Position numbers and translations under genes: made by a program
Part shown: one piece after another, positions 16,435-25,872 of the stretch
How the letters are laid out: each line of letters opens with the position of its first letter
How positions within the stretch are numbered: the stretch's first letter is position 1
Notes under the pieces: generated by a model
Databases searched by the model: none
Seen by the model: only the letters and a program-made list of their open reading frames with translations
What the model was told of the DNA's origin: nothing
NCBI GenBank assembly: GCA_947627445.1
Contig: CANQWA010000001.1
Span: 108,290-172,289 of the forward strand
Length of the DNA: 64,000 nucleotides
Direction: 5' to 3'
Source: an uncultured Ruminococcus sp.
GTDB lineage: Bacteria > Bacillota > Clostridia > Oscillospirales > Ruminococcaceae

Positions 16435-16968
16435 TTATCCCTTACAAAATTTATCAATATAGTTTTCAATGTCTGCTGCGATGATATCCTTTGCTGCATA
16501 GACATCTTCCACTTCATTCACGACAGTGGTCTTGTGCTCCAGTTCTTTGTAAACCTGGAAAAAATGTACGATCTCCTCAAAAATATGACGGGGCAGATCA
16601 TCAATATTGTGATAATTATTATACGTAGGATCATTACACGGAACTGCAACGATCTTATCATCCCGCTGACCGTTGTCCACCATGTGGATGACACCGATGG
16701 GATGGCATCGAACCAGCGTCATGGGATTGACTTCCTGAGAGCAAAGTATCAGTACATCCAGCGGGTCACCATCGTCAGCATATGTCCGGGGAATAAAGCC
16801 GTAATTTGCCGGGTAATGCGTGGAGGTATACAGGATACGATCCATCTCAAGTACACCGGTCTCCTTATTCAGTTCATATTTCACCTTACTGCCCTTGGGT
16901 ATCTCAATCACAGCCACAAAATCGTCCACTGTAATGCGCTTTGGATTGATGTCATGCCAGATATTCAT
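16435..16968 (-). CDS. ppa: Inorganic pyrophosphatase, family I
   Basis: 177 aa. It hydrolyses pyrophosphate to phosphate and pulls biosynthetic reactions forward. The family I signature is ADDGDPLDVLIL (about residue 60), with KVKYELNKETG and THYPANYGFIP before it. I chose the ATG at 16968 (MNIWHDINPKR) because an AGAGAG site lies about 9 nt ahead; two in-frame ATGs further up (16989, 17016) have poor sites. Confidence 0.93.
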   Translation of the reverse strand: MNIWHDINPKRITVDDFVAVIEIPKGSKVKYELNKETGVLEMDRILYTSTHYPANYGFIPRTYADDGDPLDVLILCSQEVNPMTLVRCHPIGVIHMVDNGQRDDKIVAVPCNDPTYNNYHNIDDLPRHIFEEIVHFFQVYKELEHKTTVVNEVEDVYAAKDIIAADIENYIDKFCKG

Positions 16969-17013
16969 CGCATTCAACTCTCTTTCCATGATAAATAACG
17001 GGTAAAGATTGCA

Positions 17014-17062
17014 CAAGAATTTTGCACAAAGGCGTCAGACAGTCTTTACACAAAGATGCCCA
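17014..17062 (+). repeat. Degenerate family A fragment in the ppa leader
   Basis: TTGCACAAAGGCGTCAGACAG and the following TTTACACAAAGATGCC resemble the right half of the copy at 15083-15175. It lies between the ppa promoter and its start. Confidence 0.35.
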
Positions 17063-17080
17063 CCATACCCTCTTCTATTT

Positions 17081-17108
17081 AGTATACCATTTTTTTGGAG
17101 TTTGTCAA
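17081..17108 (-). promoter_or_regulatory. Promoter of ppa-prs
   Basis: Minus strand TTGACA, 16-nt spacer, TATACT. Confidence 0.75.
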
Positions 17109-17211
17109 TACAAGCCGAAGGATTTTTTCATTCCAAAACGGATTTTCGCTGTTTTGACTGAAAGCTTCAAAAAAAGCTTGTTTCTATTTTGCAAAAAAAT
17201 AGATATGAGGG

Positions 17212-17240
17212 TTGAAAAAGCAAAAAATAGGTGATATAAT
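17212..17240 (+). promoter_or_regulatory. Promoter of the MoxR-DUF58-transglutaminase operon
   Basis: TTGAAA, 17-nt spacer, TATAAT, followed at 17271-17280 by the word GAACTTGTTC in the untranslated leader. Confidence 0.8.
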
Positions 17241-17335
17241 GATATTGTGGATTCTTTTCAGAAAGAATGTATGAACTTGTTCTCATACGAAACCCCGGCA
17301 TCATTCTGATCCAAACCGATTCTCAGGAGGTCAAC

Positions 17336-18274
17336 ATGCCAAACCATACTTCAAATACGATCCCGTCAGCCATTCTCCGGGAAGTCCGGAAAGCGGTCGT
17401 GGGAAAAGACATGATCCTCACCAAGGTTCTGATTGCCTTTCTGGCAGGAGGCCATGTTCTGATGGAGGATATGCCCGGTGTGGGAAAAACTACTCTGGCA
17501 ATGGCTTTTTCCCGTGTACTGGGACTTTCCTGCCGCCGGGTACAGTTCACACCTGATGTACTTTCCTCTGATCTAACAGGCTTTTCCATATACCGAAAGG
17601 ATACCGAGCAATTTGAATTCCAGCCCGGTGCACTGTTCTGCAATCTGCTGCTGGCGGATGAGATCAACCGAACCTCCAGCAAAACCCAGGCAGCACTGCT
17701 GGAGGCGATGGAGGAAGGCAATGTGACAGTAGAGGGCAAGACTTATTCCCTGCCCCGTCCCCATCTTGTCATTGCGACGCAAAATCCCTTGAATTGTGTG
17801 GGCACCCAGTCTCTGCCGGAATCCCAGATGGATCGTTTTCTCATGCGGCTGCATATGGGATATCCCACCATAGAAGAAGAAATCTCCATTCTGAAAGGCA
17901 GATCCAAGATGGACCCATTGAAACAGCTTCAGCCCATCAGCAATGCCAAGCAGCTGGAACTGCTGCAGCAACAAGCGGCATCTGTGTATGTAGATGATCG
18001 CCTGTATTACTATGCAGCATCCATTGCCAAAGCAACCCGAGAGCATCCTCAGATTGCACAGGGGGCAAGTCCACGAGGTACACTGGCACTGATCCAGGCG
18101 GGAAAATCCATGGCAATGCTGCGGGGGAGAGACTATCTTCTGCCGGATGACATTGCCCCTCTTTGTGTGGATGTACTGGCACACAGACTGATCGTCCGAG
18201 GCAGTACTTCTCCGGAACAGATCCTGGCGGATATTCTGAAAAATACAGTCATCCCCACACCGGAAAGACGGTGA
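17336..18274 (+). CDS. MoxR-family AAA+ ATPase
   Basis: 312 aa. Walker A is EDMPGVGKTTLA (about residue 45), Walker B LLLADEINR, and sensor region ATQNPLN; this is the AAA_3/MoxR pattern, chaperone-like ATPases that usually act with a DUF58 protein. The ATG at 17336 has AGGAGG 5 nt upstream; an earlier in-frame ATG at 17267 has none. The DUF58 gene begins 4 nt after its stop. The three-gene set MoxR, DUF58 and membrane transglutaminase is common in Firmicutes and Actinobacteria, but its target is not established. Confidence 0.93.
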   Translation: MPNHTSNTIPSAILREVRKAVVGKDMILTKVLIAFLAGGHVLMEDMPGVGKTTLAMAFSRVLGLSCRRVQFTPDVLSSDLTGFSIYRKDTEQFEFQPGALFCNLLLADEINRTSSKTQAALLEAMEEGNVTVEGKTYSLPRPHLVIATQNPLNCVGTQSLPESQMDRFLMRLHMGYPTIEEEISILKGRSKMDPLKQLQPISNAKQLELLQQQAASVYVDDRLYYYAASIAKATREHPQIAQGASPRGTLALIQAGKSMAMLRGRDYLLPDDIAPLCVDVLAHRLIVRGSTSPEQILADILKNTVIPTPERR

Positions 18275-18278
18275 TGCA

Positions 18279-19406
18279 GTGTTATTTGCCAAGCTGCTCT
18301 ACCTGCTTCTGCTTACTGTTCTGTATCTATTTTCTCTGCTGTATATGCCGGAATTTTCTGTCTATCTGCTGATCACGATGATTCTGCTGCCGGTGTTTCT
18401 ATTTGCATCTGTACATCTGCAAAGCCGACGGCTGAAACTGCGTCTGGAGCTGCCCTCTGAACCGATACACTGCGGAGAGCGGTTCTCCTGCCGGCTGATT
18501 GTGGAAAATCCGTCAAAGATGCCTATGAGCATGGTAGAATTGAAGATGCTGACGGAGCATCTGACCTTGTGCGAGAAAGCCGCAGATATTCTGTCTACCT
18601 CCGTGCCTTCCGGCGGAACGGTTTCTCTGACAATCCGGATACAGGCAGTTCATACTGGCTGTATGAAAATATCCGTATCCCGTGCTTACGGGTTGGATGC
18701 ATTGCGTTTGTTCCGAAGCAGATGTAAAAATTTACCCCACGCAGTCTGTACCATTCTTCCAAGACTGCCGGATGCACCGGACAAGCCCTTTTCTGCCGTC
18801 TTTCCCCGGGAAAGACTGCGCCCCACCAGCGCACCGGAAGAGTTTCTCGGTATACGGGAATACCGCAGCGGCGACCAGCTGAGAGCCATTCACTGGAAGC
18901 TGAGCAGCCGCACGCCGGAACCGGTGGTACGGGAATACGGCGAACCTGTCCGTGAACCGACAACAGCAGCTCTGCTCTATGCATTATCGCATCCGGAGCA
19001 TCCTGATGCAGGACAACGGCTGGATGCCATGCTGGAGGCTGTACTGGCAATTGCTGTGGCAGTCTGCAGCAGCAATCATATCCTGCATCTAATGATCTGT
19101 TCTTCAGACCGCTATGAAATGCAACCCGTAGAAAAGGCTGCCGATGTCATACCGATCCTGTGCCGGCTGGTGGAAGCACCTCCGGCAGATACAGATGAAG
19201 GCTGCCGGGAACAATTGACCCGGTACGGTCAAGGTGTTCACTTCTGCATTGCAGACACCATATCGAATCTTCCGGAGAACATGACGATTTTTTCTGCGGG
19301 AAATCATTCTGCCGGGAAAAATGTCGTTTCTATTACCTCCGGAACAGCTGCGGAAACAGTATATAAAAAGCTCTCTGTCTCAGCCGGAGGTGATTTCTAT
19401 GAATAA
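18279..19406 (+). CDS. DUF58-domain protein
   Basis: 375 aa, GTG start with GGAAAG upstream. Two N-terminal hydrophobic segments (about 5-45) anchor it; the DUF58 core is around residues 190-235 with GIREYRSGDQLRAIHWKLS, the family hallmark, followed by a VWA-like fold. It is thought to be a substrate or adaptor of the MoxR ATPase. Its last 8 nt overlap the start of the next gene, so translation is coupled. Confidence 0.9.
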   Translation: MLFAKLLYLLLLTVLYLFSLLYMPEFSVYLLITMILLPVFLFASVHLQSRRLKLRLELPSEPIHCGERFSCRLIVENPSKMPMSMVELKMLTEHLTLCEKAADILSTSVPSGGTVSLTIRIQAVHTGCMKISVSRAYGLDALRLFRSRCKNLPHAVCTILPRLPDAPDKPFSAVFPRERLRPTSAPEEFLGIREYRSGDQLRAIHWKLSSRTPEPVVREYGEPVREPTTAALLYALSHPEHPDAGQRLDAMLEAVLAIAVAVCSSNHILHLMICSSDRYEMQPVEKAADVIPILCRLVEAPPADTDEGCREQLTRYGQGVHFCIADTISNLPENMTIFSAGNHSAGKNVVSITSGTAAETVYKKLSVSAGGDFYE

Positions 19407-22020
19407 CCGGACAACTGCCTTTCATATGGAGGATCTGACAGAGTGTCTGCTGCCTGTAAAAAAGCCGTTTTCCAGCAAATTTGCCTCCTTTTGCCTGGCG
19501 GGACTGGTATATTTCGGACTGCTGTTTTCCATGTATTCCCTGTATGCGCCTCTGATCTATCGGAAATATCTGACGATTGCTGCACTAACTGCCTTTTTCG
19601 GTGCATCAATGGTCTGCTTATGGGTCAAACGCTGCGGTGCAGTTCTTACAGGAATCTCACTCCTGACACTAATCGGTGTCTGGCTGTTTCGGAAACGAAT
19701 ACTAACCGGAATGCTTTATATGTACAATATCTATTACAGCAGTGCGCACCACACAGAAACTGCATATTTTCTCATCGGACCAACGGAATCCCCTGTCGTC
19801 TGCGCAACACTCGCCTGTGCCTTTTTCAGCATTCTGCTTGCCTGCTGCTTTACCTATTTTGTCATACACACTCCATCGTTTTTTTTCGTCGCAGCAATTT
19901 CCCTCGGCTGTCTGGAGATGGGTCTGTACAGGGGCTTGCCGCTACATCCTTTGGCATTTGCACCTTTGCTTGCCGGTTTATGCGGACTACTGGGACAATG
20001 TTGCATATACAGGCACATACCGGACAGCGAATCCGGAAAGCGGATTGCTTTCAGATCAGGAACCAATCTGGCATGGATGATACTGATCATCTATCTGCTC
20101 GTCTTTGAGGCAGGAACCTTCGGCGGATATACCAGAACCGAAGCAGACCGGCAGCGTATGCGTGATCTCAGTCATAGCCTTTCCGCTTTTGACATCCAAG
20201 ATTTCCCCCAGAGGCTGAAAAAAATCGGTGTATCCATGGGATTATTTCAAAATGATCAGGAATCTCTGTTAGGACGTTCTGCCAGTCTGGAATATCAGGA
20301 CAAAAAGGCACTGACGCTGACCTTTGACGATCTGCCGACAAGCGCTGTTTATTTCAAAGGCTTTACCGGGAGCATCTATCACGGTGACAGCTGGTCCAAG
20401 GCAAAGATCGATGCATCCGGTCAGACATGGCAGATCAACGACATCATTCAGAAATTCGGCTGTGCTCCCCAGAATTTTCCCTATTTGTTCCAGCGCACTA
20501 TACTGCCGGAATCAGAAACACTGCAATGCACAGTAACCAGTCATTTGCGAGACGGCAGATATTACCAACCCTATGTTTCTTACAGCGATGACGTGAATTT
20601 TCCGGACGACGAAAGCTGTCTGCCTGCAGAGCAGAACAGCTACAACTGGACCATGCTGCAGAACACGGATATTTCTCAGATTCTGGAAACGCCCATGCAG
20701 CAAACAGAACTGCTGGCAGAGGATCTTCATGGCTCGGGTCAAATCCAAAAATTTGTCACTGCTCTGGGAATCTCTGAAGAACCATTCACAGTAGAAAGCC
20801 GATTTCCGCTTTCTTCCGCCGATCAGATTCCGGATATTCCGGGGAAAGTCATTCCGGCAGCTATGATGGATTCCCTGCTGTATCGGGATCATGTCAAAGA
20901 GGTTGACACTGTATTACCGGAAAGTGCTGATTTGGCAGATATTTTTGCTGCCATGCCGAAAGATCTGTCATCCCAGCGTCCTCAGACAGCCGCAGAGCAA
21001 TATGAGACTCTGCGCCAGATCCGGAAATGGATCGCTGCATGTGCCGTCTATGATCTGTCTCCGGGAAAAACACCTCAGACAAGAGATTTTATTCGCTTTT
21101 TCCTGTTGGAGAATCACAAGGGATACTGTGTACACTTTGCTTCCGCCGGAACGGTTATCGCACGGTATCTGGGTATTCCTGCCCGCTATTGTGAAGGCTA
21201 TCTCCTCGGCGATGATGTTTTACAGCAAGCGAAAGAGACTCGTAATGGCTACACTGTGACCCTGACAGACCGCCAGGCTCACGCATGGTGTGAATGCTAT
21301 ATTGACGGCTTTGGCTGGATTCCCTTTGAAATGACACCCGGCTACAGTGAAGAAGCTGTGCATATTCCTCCTCAGGCTTCGAGTACAACTCTCCCTGAAT
21401 CTCAGCCGATGGTGACCACTGCAATTTCGGTTACCACTACTGCTACCACTGCGATTTCGGTTACCACCTCTGCCCCGCAGACAACAGCATCTGCTTTTGT
21501 AACGGTCTCAGAGAAAACCATATCGTCTACTGCACCGCCATCCAATGCGGTACAGGAATCCGATCAGGCAATTCCACTCTCCCATCCAAACCTGCTTGCT
21601 GTATGCACGATCATCATCGGAAGCTTAGCCGCTGTCATCTTTTTGCTGATTCTCCTGCACAGATGGCATATCCGGGGAAGAATCTCTCTGCTCCGAGACA
21701 TCAGCCATCCGAAACAGGCGATCTTCCGGAGCTATGGCTATTTTCTGCGGTTGATGCGTTGGATCGGCTTGCCCTATTCCGGCGGTCTGCTGACAGACTA
21801 TCAACAGAATGCACAGCGCTTTCTGGAACAAAAACATCTCCCCACAGAGGCGTCTCAACTAATCGAAGCAGCCCTTGCCGCTGATCTATCCGGTCATCCA
21901 CCTACCCCACAAACTGTAAAAACAGCCGCAGAGGCAGTTTTGTCCCTTGCAAAGGCCATAGAACAATCTTATCGCATTCCCAAACGGCTGTATCTAAAAT
22001 ATCTTATACACCTGTTTTAG
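19399..22020 (+). CDS. Membrane transglutaminase-like protein (TgpA type)
   Basis: 873 aa from the ATG at 19399, which has GGAGGTGA 5 nt upstream. Order: six or so membrane helices (about 25-240), an extracytoplasmic DUF3488-like part, the transglutaminase core with KGYCVHFAS (Cys near 575), QAHAWCECYI (His near 628) and GWIPFEMTPG where the usual Asp is Glu, a Thr/Ser linker rich in VTT and TTA (about 670-717), a last membrane helix (about 733-753) and a cytoplasmic tail like DUF4129. Such proteins may cut or cross-link peptides at the surface. Downstream no gene continues the operon closely. Confidence 0.88.
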   Translation: MNNRTTAFHMEDLTECLLPVKKPFSSKFASFCLAGLVYFGLLFSMYSLYAPLIYRKYLTIAALTAFFGASMVCLWVKRCGAVLTGISLLTLIGVWLFRKRILTGMLYMYNIYYSSAHHTETAYFLIGPTESPVVCATLACAFFSILLACCFTYFVIHTPSFFFVAAISLGCLEMGLYRGLPLHPLAFAPLLAGLCGLLGQCCIYRHIPDSESGKRIAFRSGTNLAWMILIIYLLVFEAGTFGGYTRTEADRQRMRDLSHSLSAFDIQDFPQRLKKIGVSMGLFQNDQESLLGRSASLEYQDKKALTLTFDDLPTSAVYFKGFTGSIYHGDSWSKAKIDASGQTWQINDIIQKFGCAPQNFPYLFQRTILPESETLQCTVTSHLRDGRYYQPYVSYSDDVNFPDDESCLPAEQNSYNWTMLQNTDISQILETPMQQTELLAEDLHGSGQIQKFVTALGISEEPFTVESRFPLSSADQIPDIPGKVIPAAMMDSLLYRDHVKEVDTVLPESADLADIFAAMPKDLSSQRPQTAAEQYETLRQIRKWIAACAVYDLSPGKTPQTRDFIRFFLLENHKGYCVHFASAGTVIARYLGIPARYCEGYLLGDDVLQQAKETRNGYTVTLTDRQAHAWCECYIDGFGWIPFEMTPGYSEEAVHIPPQASSTTLPESQPMVTTAISVTTTATTAISVTTSAPQTTASAFVTVSEKTISSTAPPSNAVQESDQAIPLSHPNLLAVCTIIIGSLAAVIFLLILLHRWHIRGRISLLRDISHPKQAIFRSYGYFLRLMRWIGLPYSGGLLTDYQQNAQRFLEQKHLPTEASQLIEAALAADLSGHPPTPQTVKTAAEAVLSLAKAIEQSYRIPKRLYLKYLIHLF

Positions 22021-22034
22021 AACCGTCATGATAA

Positions 22035-22155
22035 AAAATGTGCACAGATTTTCGAGCAGCCTTTGGTGAAGAAAAGGAAAAAAGTTACAGGCATACTTTG
22101 TGTCTGACAAGACTTTTTGATGCTGTATGCACCATCATCTGCCGGAAAGACGCAT
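22035..22155 (+). repeat. Family B dispersed element, copy 2
   Basis: Aligns with the 63.2-kb copy: GCACAGATTTTCGAGCAGC, GAAAAGGAAAAAAG, GACAAGACTTTTTGATGC, GTATGC and ATCTGCCGGAAAGACGC are in matching order and spacing. No clear terminal inverted repeat is left. Confidence 0.55.
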
Positions 22156-22262
22156 ATATCTTCTTTGGAAGACAAGTTTTGAAGGCAACACTGTATCAAA
22201 ACCACCTGACAACTTTACAAACAATTTTTGTATTGTGTCACCGAACCTGAAAGGAGTACCCC

Positions 22263-22883
22263 ATGGGTAAAAAAGACAAGTCTAAAAAATCCAAACAATT
22301 CCTGTATATCCTGCTCCCCTTTGTTCTCCCTCTCTGTCTAATCGGATTGGGTATTCTGTTAATGACAAATGAAAATCTGTTTGATCATATTTTCCTTGCA
22401 TTCGGCGCACTTATTGCTCTGATTGGTCTGGTGGAGATCGTGATCTATGCGTCACGCCGGAAATATGAGGTGCAGATGCAATTTCTGGTCACCGGCTGTA
22501 TTTTACTGGTTGTGGGCGCTTTGCTGATCATTGTTCCTTTGACCGTCAACACACTGATCCCCATGCTCATCGGCATCTGCATTCTGGGATGCGGCATTTC
22601 CGGCATTGCCAATACCTTGGCATTTCGGCTTGAGAATTCCAGCATTATCGCCCCTATGATTTTTGCCGTGACCAATTGCCTGTTAGGTGTGTTTATTCTG
22701 ATCTATGTACTGTTTGTGAATCAATCCACGGGCTGGCATGTGATCGGCGTTCTCATGATCATCAGCGGTGCACTGCGCATGATCAATGAGGTTCTGGCAC
22801 GGATCCATGTGCCGAAAATGACATCGGTCAAAGAATCCCCCGTTGATGTGCAGGCAGAAATTTCAGACCATGACCCAAAATGA
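22263..22883 (+). CDS. DUF308-type membrane protein
   Basis: 206 aa with six hydrophobic segments arranged as three helical hairpins, and small-residue motifs such as GLGILLM and GCGISGIANTLAF. This is the HdeD/DUF308 pattern, found in stress-related membrane proteins without a proven function. The basic start KKDKSKKSKQ suggests a cytoplasmic N-terminus. AAAGGAG precedes the ATG. A lipoprotein gene starts 27 nt after its stop and is probably co-transcribed. Confidence 0.75.
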   Translation: MGKKDKSKKSKQFLYILLPFVLPLCLIGLGILLMTNENLFDHIFLAFGALIALIGLVEIVIYASRRKYEVQMQFLVTGCILLVVGALLIIVPLTVNTLIPMLIGICILGCGISGIANTLAFRLENSSIIAPMIFAVTNCLLGVFILIYVLFVNQSTGWHVIGVLMIISGALRMINEVLARIHVPKMTSVKESPVDVQAEISDHDPK

Positions 22884-22910
22884 AAAAATGATAATATGGA
22901 GAGTTTACGT

Positions 22911-23615
22911 ATGAAACAATTTGCAATTTCAAAAATTATTCTGGCTCTTTTTCTGATCTGCGCTATGCTGACTGGCTGCGGAACAAGCACCTCCTCCGAT
23001 ACAACAGCACAAAAAGACATTGGCGGTGCTGCAAAAGCCACAAATGCAGTCACAATTGCCCCGGAAGCCACGGAATCAGAGGAAGAAAACACCGAGCCAG
23101 AAACAGAAACGCCCACGGACAACGAGGATTCTGCCTCAGAAGAAAGCGAAGTAGAATCTGTCACATTGACAGATGCTTCCGGCGATTTCACTTATACTGG
23201 TGAGGTGAAGTGGATCGGCGATGAATCCCACGGATATATCCAGATTCCAGCGGATTATTCCGTGTTTGTTGATGTAGATGTCGATGGTCTGATTCAATAC
23301 TGCAATGGTCCATATAACATCGTTACCTTGCAGTATTTTGAGGGAACATCGGCAGATACAGCGGCTGCCAATCTCTATGCCCATTTCCAGGAAGAAGACG
23401 AGATCACTGAACTGACCGGAGCCAATGTGACCATCTCGGACTATTCTGCCACCCAGATCTATGGCTACTACACAGCTTCCGCACAATATCTGGTGATCTG
23501 GCTGATCGCCGATCCGGACGATGAAAACAGCTGCTATTATCTCGCAATGGAATTCGATGAGGAACATTCCGATATCGTAGCATGTTCCTCTACATTTACA
23601 CCGCACCACAATTAA
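22911..23615 (+). CDS. Lipoprotein of unknown function
   Basis: 234 aa. Start MKQFAISKIILALFLICAML then lipobox LTGC, followed by an acidic Glu/Thr/Ser linker (about 40-85) and a compact C-terminal domain with GYIQIPADYSVFVDVDVDG and a repeated YYTASAQYLVIWL strand pattern. The ATG at 22911 was chosen for the GGAGAG 7 nt ahead. It is exported and membrane-anchored by Cys24. No known family recognised; a terminator follows. Confidence 0.75.
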   Translation: MKQFAISKIILALFLICAMLTGCGTSTSSDTTAQKDIGGAAKATNAVTIAPEATESEEENTEPETETPTDNEDSASEESEVESVTLTDASGDFTYTGEVKWIGDESHGYIQIPADYSVFVDVDVDGLIQYCNGPYNIVTLQYFEGTSADTAAANLYAHFQEEDEITELTGANVTISDYSATQIYGYYTASAQYLVIWLIADPDDENSCYYLAMEFDEEHSDIVACSSTFTPHHN

Positions 23616-23650
23616 GACGTGTTAACGCTATCCGAAACGAAAAAAGAAAA

Positions 23651-23690
23651 ACCGCCGTATTTCAAGGAAATCTCCATGAAATACGGCGGT
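23651..23690. terminator. Bidirectional terminator
   Basis: ACCGCCGTATTTC / GAAATACGGCGGT arms, with A and T runs on both sides, between converging genes. Confidence 0.85.
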
Positions 23691-23703
23691 ATTTTGATGA
23701 ATT

Positions 23704-23859
23704 TCAATTTTCCGGATCATCCGCATCCAGCAATTCCAAATAAGCGTTGATCAACTGCAAGGCGTGTGCTGTTTCACCGCATTCCAGCAGGAGCTTCACA
23801 GAATGCAGGATAAACCGGATGTCTTCTGCTTCTGTTTCCATGGCCTGTTCCGAACACAT
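23704..23859 (-). CDS. 51-residue acidic ORF coupled to clpX
   Basis: The ATG at 23859 shares its A with the clpX stop (TGATG), the classic reinitiation arrangement. The product starts [20 protein letters not shown] and continues as an amphipathic, Leu-rich helix with an acidic end (LELLDADDPEN). It is short but reads as protein: no rare bias and a clean stop just ahead of the shared terminator. An alternative start is Met7. No family recognised. Its location suggests a small partner or adaptor for ClpXP, which is inference. Confidence 0.5.
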   Translation of the reverse strand: MCSEQAMETEAEDIRFILHSVKLLLECGETAHALQLINAYLELLDADDPEN

Positions 23860-25148
23860 CAGGCAGATACCTCGGACGGCAGTGTGGTAGAAAGTGCATT
23901 TCCTGCCTCGTCAAAGCACTGGGGCTTGGCAGAGCCGGTGACGCATTCTGCATCTACCACGATCTTCCTGACGCCCTCTATAGAGGGTGTGGTGTACATG
24001 GTGTCCATCAGCGTTCCCTCCATAATGGAACGCAGACCACGAGCGCCAGTTTTACGAGAAATGGCTTCCTTTGCCACAGCAATCAATGCTTCCCGGGTGA
24101 TCTCCAGCTCAATCTTATCGAATCCAAACAATCTCTGATACTGTTTAACCAACGCATTCTTTGGCTCCGTGAGAATGGAAATCAGAGCCTCCTCGTCCAG
24201 ATCATCCAGCGTGGTGATCACGGGCAGTCTGCCCACCAGTTCCGGAACAAGCCCGAATTTCACCAGATCCTGGGGTGTGACCTGACGGAAAATATTGACC
24301 AGATCCTTTTTCTGCTGGGCAATAGGGGCATCAAATCCCAGAGAAGCCGGTGCCATACGCTTCTGAATCAGCTTTTCCAGGCCATCAAAAGCACCGCCGC
24401 AGATAAACAGGATATTATGGGTATCCAGATGGATAAACTCCTGATTGGGATGTTTTCTTCCTCCCTGAGGCGGTACATTGGAAACCGTTCCTTCAATGAT
24501 TTTCAGAAGTGCCTGCTGAACGCCTTCACCGCTGACATCCCGTGTCAGTGAGGTATTTTCAGACTTACGAGAGATCTTGTCGATCTCGTCAATATAGATG
24601 ATACCCCGCTCTGCGGCTTCCACGTCAAAATCAGCCGCCTGGAGCAGCCGTGTCAGAACATTTTCCACATCATCGCCTACATAACCGGCTTCTGTAATCG
24701 TAGTAGCATCCGCAATGGCGAAGGGCACATCCAAGATTTTCGCCAGAGTCTGCGCCAGATAGGTCTTTCCCACGCCGGTGGGGCCGAGAAGCAGAACATT
24801 GCTCTTTTGCAGCTCCACTGTATTCTCTTCCTGTTCCGACTGGTGCAAAATCCGCTTATAGTGGTTGTAGACAGACACGGAAAGAGTGATCTTCGCCAGA
24901 TCCTGCCCCACCACATATTCGTCCAGTGTTTTTTTGATTTCTGCCGGCTTTAACAGGCGGATCTTTGACGATGCCGGGTTTTTTTCTGCTTTTCTTTTTG
25001 GTGCAGCGGGACGTGCCGGACCATAGATCATTTCATAACAATAGCTAACGCATTCGCTGCAAATATTCACATTGGCAGCAGAGATCATGCCCTCTACCAT
25101 ATGCTCCGGCTTTCCGCAGAAATTACAACGCTTTTCTTTTTCGTCCAT
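23859..25148 (-). CDS. clpX: ATP-dependent Clp protease ATP-binding subunit ClpX
   Basis: 429 aa. ClpX unfolds substrates and feeds them to ClpP. Seen: the N-terminal zinc site (CNFCGKPEH ... CSECVSYC), Walker [12 protein letters not shown] (about residue 125), Walker [11 protein letters not shown], sensor and the [10 protein letters not shown] motif near the end. I start at the ATG at 25148, with AAGGGG 6 nt upstream, 11 nt after the clpP stop. The tig-clpP-clpX order is the usual one. Confidence 0.97.
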   Translation of the reverse strand: MDEKEKRCNFCGKPEHMVEGMISAANVNICSECVSYCYEMIYGPARPAAPKRKAEKNPASSKIRLLKPAEIKKTLDEYVVGQDLAKITLSVSVYNHYKRILHQSEQEENTVELQKSNVLLLGPTGVGKTYLAQTLAKILDVPFAIADATTITEAGYVGDDVENVLTRLLQAADFDVEAAERGIIYIDEIDKISRKSENTSLTRDVSGEGVQQALLKIIEGTVSNVPPQGGRKHPNQEFIHLDTHNILFICGGAFDGLEKLIQKRMAPASLGFDAPIAQQKKDLVNIFRQVTPQDLVKFGLVPELVGRLPVITTLDDLDEEALISILTEPKNALVKQYQRLFGFDKIELEITREALIAVAKEAISRKTGARGLRSIMEGTLMDTMYTTPSIEGVRKIVVDAECVTGSAKPQCFDEAGNALSTTLPSEVSA

Positions 25149-25158
25149 TTGTGTCCCC

Positions 25159-25749
25159 TTATCTGTGCGCAATTACCTTGTCGATGAGACCGTATTCCTT
25201 TGCTTCTTCTGCATACATATAATTGTCACGTTCGGTGTCACGTTCAATTACTTCCAGAGGTTTGCCGGTATTGACAGCCATGATTTCATTCATCTTCTGC
25301 CGCACACGAACCAAATGATCCGAGGCAATTTTGATATCCGTACACTGACCGGACAGACCGCCGGAAATCAGCGGCTGGTGAATCATGATCTCACTGTTGG
25401 GCAAAGCAATACGCTTGCCCTTGGAGCCGGAGGAAAGCAAAAATGCACCCATAGAAGCTGCCATGCCGATACAAATCGTGGAAACATCACACTTGATGTA
25501 CTGCATAGTATCATAGATCGCCATACCGGCAGTGATGGATCCCCCCGGACTGTTGATATACAGAGAAATATCCTTCTCGTTGTCTTGTCCCTCCAGATAC
25601 AGCAGCTGTGCCACAACAAGGCTGGCAGTTGCATCATTGACCTGATCAGACAGCATAATAATACGGTCATTCAGCAGCCGGGAAAAAATGTCATAGGAGC
25701 GCTCACCGCGGCTGGTCTGTTCAACGACATATGGAACTAACGTACTCAT
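25159..25749 (-). CDS. clpP: ATP-dependent Clp protease proteolytic subunit ClpP
   Basis: 196 aa. Serine protease barrel subunit. The catalytic Ser lies in [14 protein letters not shown] (about 98), His in EIMIHQPL (about 123), and the Asp in ERDTERD. The start [20 protein letters not shown] is typical, with AGGAAG 8 nt upstream, so the extra 16 in-frame codons before it are left out. It lies between tig and clpX. Confidence 0.97.
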   Translation of the reverse strand: MSTLVPYVVEQTSRGERSYDIFSRLLNDRIIMLSDQVNDATASLVVAQLLYLEGQDNEKDISLYINSPGGSITAGMAIYDTMQYIKCDVSTICIGMAASMGAFLLSSGSKGKRIALPNSEIMIHQPLISGGLSGQCTDIKIASDHLVRVRQKMNEIMAVNTGKPLEVIERDTERDNYMYAEEAKEYGLIDKVIAHR

Positions 25750-25872
25750 CTTTTCTCTTCCTTTCTGTTTTCGACAAATTCTGACAGAATCTGTCACATT
25801 CCGATTTTTCTACATATATTACGCTGGGCGAACCAAAGTTCGCCCAGAAATTTTCTTCAGATACCCGAGAAA

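Noticed and set aside
21408..21550. Tandem DNA repeat in the transglutaminase gene
   Set aside because: The ACCACT-rich repeats encode a Thr/Ser linker in frame; normal for extracytoplasmic linkers.
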